Shown: positions 55,369 to 62,693 of the stretch, in pieces | Position numbering within the stretch: position 1 is the stretch's first letter | How the letters are laid out: each line of letters begins with the position of its first letter | The notes under the pieces: generated by a model | Seen by the model: only the letters and a program-made list of their open reading frames with translations | Told to the model about the DNA's origin: nothing | Database searches by the model: none | Program-made: the position numbers and the translations under genes | From: Aliidiomarina quisquiliarum | GTDB taxonomy: Bacteria; Pseudomonadota; Gammaproteobacteria; Enterobacterales; Alteromonadaceae | DNA length: 64,000 bases | Direction: 5' to 3' | NCBI RefSeq assembly: GCF_023922585.1 | Contig: NZ_JAMFTN010000020.1 | Span: forward strand, 179,595-243,594

Positions 55369-57453
55369 ATGTTAAAACGAATGATTACGCTAACGCTGGT
55401 AAGCGGTTTGTTGTCAGCGCCGGCACTGGCGTGGCAACAGCCAAGCACAGCTATAGCTTCGCCTGCTGCACCAACCACCTTTGTGGCGGAAGATATTTTC
55501 AACCTTGAATATGCCAGCGACCCGCAAATATCGCCCTATGGCCAGTGGGTTGTATATACGCGCAATAGTTTCGACATAATGAACGACAACACTAAGCGTA
55601 GCTTATGGTTACTTAACACCAAAACCAGCGAGCACACGCCGCTATTTGCCGACGGAGCCAGCTATGGCAATGCTACTTGGTCGCCAGATGGAAGCCGCTT
55701 AGCCTTTACGTCGAACCGCGATGGTCGCAACCAAATTCATGTGCATTTCATTGCGCAAAACACCACCGCTGCTATTACCGAAGTGCAAAAAAGCCCAAGT
55801 GATTTGAGCTGGTCGCGCGATGGCCGTCAAATTGCGTTTACTATGAATGTGGCCGCGCCTAAAACGACCTTTGCTGCTTCGGTTTATACTCCGAGCAAGC
55901 CAAAGGGTGCACAGTGGGCGCAACCTGCCAATGTTGTTGAGCGCACTTACTACCAGCGCGACGGTGCAGGTATTTTGCCAAACGAATATCGCCAACTGTT
56001 TGTGGTTCCAAGCGACGGTGGCACAGCACGGCAGTTAACCGCAGGCGCCTTTAAGCATGAAGGGCCGCTGGTATGGCGTGCCGATAGCAGTGCACTAATA
56101 TTTACCGGCAACCGCGACGAAAGCTGGGAATACCAACCTTCGGAATCAGACTTATGGCAGGTGAATATACAAACTGCAGAGCTCACTCAACTAACTGACT
56201 TACCAGGTAGTGAATATTCGGCAACCTTGTCTGATAACGGCCAGAAACTGGCATTTTTATACCGCACAAATGCGCAAGTGCCATACCAAAATACCAAGCT
56301 ACGCATTCTTGATTTGAACTCGAATAAGCAACAAGAACTACTAAGCGACTTCGACCGCTCGGTTGAAAATCCACAGTGGATTAACAACCGGAGCTTAGCC
56401 ATTCAATATGCTGATCGTGGTTTAGTGAAGTTGGCTGAAGTGAGCACCAGAGACCGCCTTAAAACCGGCGTTGAAGACGTCGGCGGCGTGTATATTGGCC
56501 GCCCTTACGTGAGTGGTTCATATTCTATTGCCAGCAAGTCGGGGCAGGTCGCTTATACACAGGCAAGCTCGTATCGCCCAGCCGACGTTGCCATACTAAG
56601 CTCAGTGTCGAGCACGCGCGCAGAAACCTTAACGGCCCTAAACGAAGACGTATTAGGCCAGCGCGAGCTAGGGAAAGTGCATGGCATTACTTACAAGTCG
56701 AGTTTTGACGGCACGGAAATTGAAGGGTGGTACATTACCCCGCCAAACTTTGATGCGACAAAAAAATACCCACTGTTATTAGAAATTCATGGTGGCCCGC
56801 ACTTGGCCTATGGCCCGATGTTTGCCGCCGAGCTGCAACGCTATGCGGCGGCGGGCTACATTGTTTTTTACGATAACTACCGTGGCAGCACCAGCTATGG
56901 CACTGAACACGCCATGAAGCTAGACGGTTTTTATGCCTCAGACCGTGACTTTGCCGACCATATGTCGGGTGTCGATGCGCTGATTGCAACCGGCATGATT
57001 GACGAAAACAATCTGTTTATCGCTGGTGGCTCGGCAGGTGGTATCGCTACGACCTATGCTGTGGGTTTAACCAACCGCTTTAATGCCGCGGCTGCTACCA
57101 ACCCAGTGATTAACTGGATTAGTAAAACCCTAACCGCCGACAGCTATATGGGGCAAATTGCCAACCAATTCCCAGGTATGCCGTGGGAGCATTACGAGCA
57201 CTACTGGCAGCGTTCGCCGCTGTCGCTGGTGGGCAATGTAACAACACCGGTAATGTTATTTAGCGGTGAAGACGACCGCCGCGTTCCTATGTCTGAAATA
57301 GAACAGTTTTACCAAGCACTGCAATTACAGAAAGTGGACAGCGCCATGGTGCGCGTGCCGGATACGGCACACGGTGTGTCGGCGCGCCCTTCGAATATGA
57401 TCTCAAAAGTGGAGCATACGTTGGCATGGTTTAAGCTGTATATGAAGCATTAA
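55369..57453 (+). CDS. S9-family (prolyl oligopeptidase-like) serine peptidase
   Basis: The 694-residue exported peptidase has a signal peptide (MLKRMITLTLVSGLLSAPAL). An N-terminal beta-propeller follows with WD40-like PD40 units (SDPQISPYGQWVVYTRNSFD, NATWSPDGSRLAFTSNRDG and PSDLSWSRDGRQIAFT). The C-terminal alpha/beta-hydrolase has nucleophile S555 in AGGSAGGIAT, Asp in FSGEDDRRVPMSE and His in VPDTAHGVSARPS. It is of the acylaminoacyl-/dipeptidyl-peptidase class. ATG 55369 was chosen because AAAGGGAG is upstream and the signal peptide begins there. Confidence 0.9.
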   Translation: MLKRMITLTLVSGLLSAPALAWQQPSTAIASPAAPTTFVAEDIFNLEYASDPQISPYGQWVVYTRNSFDIMNDNTKRSLWLLNTKTSEHTPLFADGASYGNATWSPDGSRLAFTSNRDGRNQIHVHFIAQNTTAAITEVQKSPSDLSWSRDGRQIAFTMNVAAPKTTFAASVYTPSKPKGAQWAQPANVVERTYYQRDGAGILPNEYRQLFVVPSDGGTARQLTAGAFKHEGPLVWRADSSALIFTGNRDESWEYQPSESDLWQVNIQTAELTQLTDLPGSEYSATLSDNGQKLAFLYRTNAQVPYQNTKLRILDLNSNKQQELLSDFDRSVENPQWINNRSLAIQYADRGLVKLAEVSTRDRLKTGVEDVGGVYIGRPYVSGSYSIASKSGQVAYTQASSYRPADVAILSSVSSTRAETLTALNEDVLGQRELGKVHGITYKSSFDGTEIEGWYITPPNFDATKKYPLLLEIHGGPHLAYGPMFAAELQRYAAAGYIVFYDNYRGSTSYGTEHAMKLDGFYASDRDFADHMSGVDALIATGMIDENNLFIAGGSAGGIATTYAVGLTNRFNAAAATNPVINWISKTLTADSYMGQIANQFPGMPWEHYEHYWQRSPLSLVGNVTTPVMLFSGEDDRRVPMSEIEQFYQALQLQKVDSAMVRVPDTAHGVSARPSNMISKVEHTLAWFKLYMKH

Positions 57454-57570
57454 GTGATAGCACCTGGTTGTACCGCAACTTCTGCATTTTAACTGGTATA
57501 GAAAGCTATTGGCGGTTAACATAAATGCAACTTTAAATGGAAGTTGCGGTTGAGCTATAAAGGGGCAGTC

Positions 57571-58845
57571 ATGAAAAGCATTTTACAGGTTTCGTTCTTC
57601 TTACTCATACTCTCACTGAGTGTTCAACATCATGTGCGCGCTGAAGAAACGCAGCAGCAAGAAGAAGTTCAGATAGAGTGGGTAATAGCGCAAGCAGAAG
57701 AGGGTGATGCTGATGCCCAAAACTACTTAGCAACCGCTTACTTGCTTGGTAAAGAATTAGAGCAAGATGACACGCAAGCTGCCCATTGGTTCAAGCTGGC
57801 TGCAGCGCAGGGCAACCCTAATGCGCAAGTAAACCTAGCAAGTTTGTACTTGAATGGGCGCGGGCTGGAAAAAGACGAGGTGAAAGCCGCACAGCTGTAC
57901 AAGCTTTCAGGGCAACAAGGTGTCGAGGTTGCGCAAGTGAGTTTAGCTGGCATGTTTTTAGTTGGCCAAGCCGTAGCGCAAGATGATGCACAAGCGGCTC
58001 ATTGGTATGGTTTAGCGGCGGAGCAAGGGAATGCCGTTGCGCAGATTAACTTAGGCTGGATGTTCGACGTTGGTCGGGGTGTTGTGCAGGATGATGCGCA
58101 AGCAGCCCATTGGTATGAGCGTGCGGCGGTACAAGGACATGCAACAGCACAAGCCAATATAGCTTTAATGTATGAAGCGGGGCGTGGGGTAGCGCAAAGC
58201 TTTGAACAAGCGGCGCACTGGTATGGCTTAGCGGCAGAGCAAGGGGTTGTTTTTGCGCAGTCGAATTTGGGTGGCTTTTACCAGCGCGGAAGTGGTGTTG
58301 ATCAGGACGATGCACAGGCTGCATATTGGTATAACTTGGCTGCTGAGCAAGGTGAGGCCGTTGCACAAATAAATTTAGGTTGGATGTATCAGTATGGCCG
58401 AGGTGTTACGCAAAGTGATGAACAGGCTGTGCACTGGTATACATTGTCGGCCGAGCAGGGCAATGTGGCTGCGCAATCGAATTTAGGCTGGATGCACCAA
58501 AACGGCAAGGGGGTCACTGCAAGCGACGAAAAAGCTGCTTATTGGTATGCATTAGCGGCTGAGCAAGGCGATGCAAACGCACAAGTAAACCTTGGTTGGC
58601 TGTGCGAAATGGGCCGGGGTGTGGCACAAAACGATGTGCAAGCGGTGCATTGGTATCGCTTGGCTGCTGAACAAGGCAATGCAATTGGGCAAGCGAACTT
58701 AGGGAATATGTATCAACATGGCAGAGGTGTTGAGCAAAGTGACGAGCAGGCTGTTTATTGGTTCGAACAAGCGGCTGAGCTGGGGAATGAGTTTGCTCAA
58801 GAAGCGCTCGAAAACTACCAAGCTGACGGTTCAGTGCAGCAATAA
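57571..58845 (+). CDS. Exported Sel1-repeat protein
   Basis: The 424-residue protein has a signal peptide (to about HHVRA) and then about ten Sel1-like repeats of 36 residues, each of the pattern 'AEQGxxxAQxNLGxMYxxGRGVxQDxxQAxxWYxLA', plus a partial eleventh. Sel1 repeats form a TPR-like solenoid for protein-protein binding, and the partner is not known. The repeats are very similar to one another and to those of a family that changes repeat number by recombination. ATG 57571 follows GGGGCA; the open frame starts 9 codons earlier with TTG. Confidence 0.87.
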   Translation: MKSILQVSFFLLILSLSVQHHVRAEETQQQEEVQIEWVIAQAEEGDADAQNYLATAYLLGKELEQDDTQAAHWFKLAAAQGNPNAQVNLASLYLNGRGLEKDEVKAAQLYKLSGQQGVEVAQVSLAGMFLVGQAVAQDDAQAAHWYGLAAEQGNAVAQINLGWMFDVGRGVVQDDAQAAHWYERAAVQGHATAQANIALMYEAGRGVAQSFEQAAHWYGLAAEQGVVFAQSNLGGFYQRGSGVDQDDAQAAYWYNLAAEQGEAVAQINLGWMYQYGRGVTQSDEQAVHWYTLSAEQGNVAAQSNLGWMHQNGKGVTASDEKAAYWYALAAEQGDANAQVNLGWLCEMGRGVAQNDVQAVHWYRLAAEQGNAIGQANLGNMYQHGRGVEQSDEQAVYWFEQAAELGNEFAQEALENYQADGSVQQ

Positions 58846-58853
58846 TTCGTTCT

Positions 58854-58876
58854 AGCCCTACGCCGTTAGGGCTTTT
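58854..58876 (+). terminator. Intrinsic terminator after the Sel1-repeat gene
   Basis: A 7-bp stem (AGCCCTA at 58854-58860 with TAGGGCT at 58867-58873) with a 6-base loop is followed by TTTT. It ends 12 bases before the start of proB. Confidence 0.7.
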
Positions 58877-58888
58877 GAGAGCATCGAC

Positions 58889-60027
58889 ATGTTAGGTCAA
58901 CATTGGCAACGTATTGTTTTAAAGGTGGGTAGCGCCCTGATTGCGCCGCAAGGCCAGGAATGCTCAACCCGTTATTTATTGGCTTTAGCGCGCTTTATTA
59001 ATGAATGCCGGCTACAGAACATTGACGTTATTTTGGTGTCGTCCGGTGGCGTTGCCGCTGGCCGGCATGCTATTGCGTTTCAGCACCCCGCATTACCCAT
59101 TCCTGTAAAACAGGCCATGGCGTCGGTTGGTCAATACAAAATGATGAACATTTGGCAGAACCTGTTCGACTTCCATTGTGGCCAAATTCTGTTAACCCAT
59201 GACGACTTTAATAACCGACGCCGTTATTTAATATTCAAAATACTCTTCGCACGTTACTCGATAACCAAGTGCTGCCTATCATTAATGAAAACGACAGCGT
59301 TGCCACGGCTGAATTGAAATTAGGCGATAACGACAACCTAGCGGCGTTAGTGGCAACCGCAGTAGACGCCGACGCACTGATTATTTGCTCTGATATTGAC
59401 GGTTTGTTTTCGAGTAATCCTCGAACCAACCCGGATGCCCGCTTTATAGAGGTTGTTGCACAAATAACACCTGAAATATTCGCTATGGCCGGGGGCAGCC
59501 ACCACAATATAGGCACCGGCGGTATGGTGACCAAGCTGCAGGCCGCGCAAAAGGCGACACAGCAGGGCATTGATACTTTAATTGTAAATGGCCAGAAGGC
59601 GTCTGTGTTTGAATCGCTATTAGCTGGGCAGCAAGCAGGCACTCTGTTTCAGCGCCAACAAGACAGGCTTAGTGCTAAAAAACACTGGCTACTGCATGGT
59701 TTGAAAAGCCAAGGTGAAGTGTGGCTCGACGCTGGCGCAGTAAAAGCCCTTGAAAAGCAAGGGGTGTCGCTTTTAGCGAAGGGCGTACTTGCTGTTCATG
59801 GGCAATTCGAAAAAGGCGATGCCGTTTTAGTATGTAATGAACATGGTCAGGCTTTTGTAAAAGGTACTTGCCAGTATTCGGTTTCAGAACTGAGCCGTAT
59901 TAAAGGCTTACACAGCCAAGACATTATGGATATTCTGGGTTATTGCCCGCGTGAAGAAGTGATTCACAGGAACGACTTGGTACTACTGTCGGCAGCCGAG
60001 CAAAGCCAAACGCCAGCTGTTATTTAA
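58889..60027 (+). pseudogene. proB: Glutamate 5-kinase ProB with a one-base frameshift
   Basis: The enzyme phosphorylates glutamate in proline synthesis. The first part (from ATG 58889) has IVLKVGSALI, LVSSGGVAAGRHAI and LTHDDFNNRRRYL. At about 59230 the frame changes. Addition of one A to the AA in TTTAATATT restores NIQNTLRTLLDNQVLPIINEND, and the second frame continues through GDNDNLAALVATAVDAD, SDIDGLFSSNP, the kinase end GTGGMVTKLQAA and a C-terminal PUA domain to 60027. The corrected protein would have 379 residues, the normal length. No proA follows. It is either a true lesion or a sequencing error in a short A run. Confidence 0.85.
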
Positions 60028-60761
60028 ACCGCAAACCGAGCATAAATAGGGTTGTGATCCGAAACGGTGGTGGTGTCAATGGCGGTGGCTTCTTTGAGCC
60101 ATAAGTCGCGGTAGAAAATAAAGTCTAACGGGTGTTGGCGGTACGCTTTAATGTGTTGTGCGTCTTGCATGTAGGCTTGGCGCAAGCCTACACTGCGGCA
60201 AAACTGGCGAAGATATAAGCGTCGCTGGCGGCTCCATACATTAAAGTCACCCGCCACAATTAATGGGCCGTTATGGTCTAATAACTCCGCTTTTAATAAC
60301 TCAATTTCCATAAGAAAATAATTTGCGCTGACAAAATTAATGGCATGCACGTTCACCACAAGCAGTGTTTGCCCATTAGAAAGCGGGTGGTAAGACAGCA
60401 TATAACTTTTAAATGTGGCGAATATACCTTCACGCTTTAGTGTTAAACGCGCTTGCGCGTCAGTAAAAGCAAACTGACTGGCTGTTAGCACGCCATAAAA
60501 AGCCTTATTTGTTTGCATATTAGGCGCCACCGCATAAGACCACTTCGGAAAGTGCACGTCGGTTTGCAAGGCGAGCTTGGCTTCTTGGAATAATAGAAAA
60601 AGGCTTGGGAACTGGCTGAGAACCCGAGCTAACTCAACTTGAAAGGCTACTGTTTCTGTCAGTTTTTGTGTATTCCAACAAAGCACACCAAATTCCTCAC
60701 CACGCACAATCGGCTGTTGGTGAATAAAGCGCTGGGGTGCAATGATATTGGGCTTTAACAA
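60024..60761 (-). CDS. Endonuclease/exonuclease/phosphatase (EEP) family protein
   Basis: The 245-residue protein has the EEP fold motifs: FGVLCWNTQKL (first Asn), LFLLFQEAKL (metal-binding Glu), NVHAINF, IVAGDFNVWSRQRR (Asp and Asn) and the last VSDHNPIYARF (Asp-His pair). It has no signal peptide. It resembles YafD-like hydrolases of unknown substrate. The stop overlaps the convergent proB stop by 4 nt. Confidence 0.85.
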   Translation of the reverse strand: MLKPNIIAPQRFIHQQPIVRGEEFGVLCWNTQKLTETVAFQVELARVLSQFPSLFLLFQEAKLALQTDVHFPKWSYAVAPNMQTNKAFYGVLTASQFAFTDAQARLTLKREGIFATFKSYMLSYHPLSNGQTLLVVNVHAINFVSANYFLMEIELLKAELLDHNGPLIVAGDFNVWSRQRRLYLRQFCRSVGLRQAYMQDAQHIKAYRQHPLDFIFYRDLWLKEATAIDTTTVSDHNPIYARFAV

Positions 60762-61080
60762 AACGAGCGCTTCCTGCCATAAAAAATTCTAGAGCTATCG
60801 TACCACTAAAAAGAGGTTGAGTAAGACAGCTTTCCTCTTCATCGTTACAGTAAGTGAAGTAACCGAACAGCGTTTCACCACCAAAAAAAAAGACGCCTAG
60901 ACATCCAAAGGTGATTTTGTTATTATATGTTTTGCATTAAGAGTAGAGCGATGTTCTCACCAACCTGCCTCACGAGGTAAGGTGGTTTCTAAGTTATTCT
61001 TAGGATGTGCCTGTTAAGTCAGGAATATAGTAAGCATTGCTCTCCTTATTTGCTTCATTTATGCACTTAAGGAGTTAGTT
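60762..61080. other. Intergenic region with small hairpins before two unknown genes
   Basis: This 319-base stretch separates the divergent EEP gene and the gene at 61081. It has an A9 run near 60886 and two small hairpins in the last third: an imperfect 12-bp stem at 60959-60986 (around GCCTCACGAGGTAAGG) and a short stem CTAAG/CTTAG at 60987-61005. AAGGAG lies before ATG 61081. No attC site, tRNA or known riboswitch is recognisable. Confidence 0.35.
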
Positions 61081-61467
61081 ATGAGTCACCCACACGATTA
61101 CCAACGCCACACCGCACCTAAGGCTTATTTAAAGCGTGAGTTTGTAGAGCCTTACCCTCGCCAAATTACCTTTGCCGGCATGATAGGTTCATACCGGATA
61201 TCTGTTCTCGATCTTTCAGAGCATTATCAAACCTTAAAACAAGGACTAGATGAGCCTTTGATTGCTCAGGCCATTAGCAATGATAAAGGTGGCATTCACC
61301 TCATAAGAGGAACCGTAAAGCACTATATTTTAATAGTAGATGATATTCCTGCAGCTGTATTTGACACGGAAGGACGCTTCATACACGAGGCCTCGGAGGA
61401 AGAGATAAGTACTTCGCGGGCAGTAGCAAGCATTAAAGGTAGAAGCATCAGTTTTGAGCAGAAGTAA
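61081..61467 (+). CDS. Protein of unknown function, first of a gene pair
   Basis: The 128-residue protein is soluble with no signal peptide. It begins MSHPHDYQRHTAPKAYLKRE and has a beta-rich middle (GGIHLIRGTVKHYILIVDD) and a charged C-terminus (SEEEISTSRAVASIKGRS). I do not recognise a family. AAGGAG precedes ATG 61081 at a perfect distance. A second short gene starts 12 nt later, so the two form an operon whose end is cut by an IS element. Confidence 0.6.
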   Translation: MSHPHDYQRHTAPKAYLKREFVEPYPRQITFAGMIGSYRISVLDLSEHYQTLKQGLDEPLIAQAISNDKGGIHLIRGTVKHYILIVDDIPAAVFDTEGRFIHEASEEEISTSRAVASIKGRSISFEQK

Positions 61468-61479
61468 GGATTAAAGATC

Positions 61480-61671
61480 ATGAAATCAATTTGGAACTGT
61501 ATTGAAGAGAAAGCATTTGGAAAATGGCGTGAATACTGCAAAGAGATTGGCGAGCTAGAAGCCTGTGATGCACTTATTAAAGCAAACCGCGATAAATTAG
61601 TGGCCTTTAGTCAGGCAGGCACAGAAAGATTGAACTGTAATACCCCCATTTCAAGCAGCAGTTATTCGTAG
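61480..61671 (+). CDS. Short unknown gene, 3' end replaced by the IS3 element
   Basis: The 63-residue frame starts MKSIWNCIEEKAFGKWREYC with AAGGATTAAAG upstream and continues as a Glu/Lys-rich helix (KEIGELEACDALIKANRDKL) to about residue 50. The last 13 or so residues (LNCNTPISSSSYS) lie in the presumed end of the IS3 element and look non-native. The original protein was probably longer. Family unknown. Confidence 0.5.
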   Translation: MKSIWNCIEEKAFGKWREYCKEIGELEACDALIKANRDKLVAFSQAGTERLNCNTPISSSSYS

Positions 61672-61677
61672 AAATTG

Positions 61678-62345
61678 TTATGCCGCTAGCAATAGTTGTT
61701 TGGGAGGTATGCCTCCGATGGCCGTGTTAGGCCGTTCATTGTTATAAAGCCAAAGCCACTCGGTGGCAAGCTGCTGAGCCTGCTCAACGCTTTCAAACAG
61801 ATGTAAATCCATCCATTCGTGCCGCGCCACTCAATCATTTGTTCAAGTGCTCGAATGATCCGGGCGCTTGGAAGCGACATATCCACTTCAATACCTAAAC
61901 CCTCACGATTGTAGTCGTCGATGACATTGAAGGTTCTTAACGCGCGACCATCCGCCATGCTATCGGACATACAATACATCGACCAGACTTGGTTTATGGC
62001 TGTCGGCACGCTCAAGGCGTCAGGTTTATCGCGCTTAATTCGACGTTTAGGCTTAATTCTCAGGTTCAGCTCTAGCTCCCGGTAAATTCGGTAAACGCGC
62101 TTGTGGTTCCATTTGAATCCCTTCACGTTACGTAAGTACAAAAAGCATAAGCTGAAGCCCCACCTACGATGACTCTCCGTCAGACGCAACAACCAGTCTG
62201 CAACCAAAGCGTTTTCACCGCTCAGCTTACTCTGATAGTGGTAGCAGCTTTCGCTAATGCCCATAACGAGGCATGCAAAGCGAATACTGATACCATGGCG
62301 CTCAATTGCTGCTCACGCCATCTCCTTGCGCTGAGATGGCTTTAC
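61678..62345 (-). pseudogene. IS3-family transposase OrfB with stop codon and deleted catalytic core
   Basis: Read in the correct frames it starts KPSQRKEMA, has a TGA stop at 62313-62315, and continues [20 protein letters not shown] through the HTH and first catalytic part ([20 protein letters not shown], where the D-F-M-S type Asp is changed, and [16 protein letters not shown]). After [10 protein letters not shown] (about 61810) the frame shifts to [20 protein letters not shown] and ends [20 protein letters not shown] at 61678. The segment with the second Asp and the Glu of the DDE triad is missing. The element cannot transpose by itself. Confidence 0.78.
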
Positions 62346-62647
62346 AACTTTCCCTCAAGGGCTTCCTTGCGGATTTCAGCTTTAAGTCGCTCTTCAGCAT
62401 ACATTTTTTTGAGGCGTTTATTTTCATCTTCAAGCTCTTTCAGGCGCTTCATCATGGACGCATCCATGCCGCCAAACTTAGCTCGCCACTTATAGAACTG
62501 AGCCGAGCTCATGCCATGCTCTCTGCATAGCTCAGGAACGGGTACCCCGTTCTCATTTTGCTTCAAGATCGAAAGGATCTGACTATCTGTGTAACGTGAT
62601 TTGTGAGCGTCGTTAGTAGCACACATTGACCGTATTATTTTTCTCAA
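62342..62647 (-). CDS. IS3-family transposase OrfA
   Basis: The 101-residue DNA-binding protein has a helix-turn-helix (YTDSQILSILKQNENGVPVP and ELCREHGMSSAQFYKWRAKF) and a leucine zipper (MMKRLKELEDENKRLKKMYA) as in the IS407-like group. The start may be ATG 62647 or the inner Met of MCATNDAHKSRYTDSQ. It is not visibly damaged, but its partner OrfB is. Confidence 0.82.
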   Translation of the reverse strand: MRKIIRSMCATNDAHKSRYTDSQILSILKQNENGVPVPELCREHGMSSAQFYKWRAKFGGMDASMMKRLKELEDENKRLKKMYAEERLKAEIRKEALEGKL

Positions 62648-62693
62648 GGTGGGTCAATTTTATTGGCCAATTAACCGGCCAAGATAATTGACG

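Larger units (their letters stand above)
61631..62690 (-). mobile_element. Degenerate IS3-family (IS407-like group) element
   Basis: The region carries an intact-looking orfA and a broken orfB. The left end is put near TGAACTGTAATACCCCC at 61631 because the host frame changes there. The right end lies between orfA and the IS66 gene, where no matching inverted repeat could be found by eye. Both limits are approximate. Confidence 0.6.

Noticed and set aside
57660..58800. Regularly spaced repeats that look at first like a CRISPR or satellite array
   Set aside because: They are about 108-base units encoding 36-residue Sel1 repeats, with divergence at third codon positions. This is coding repetition.
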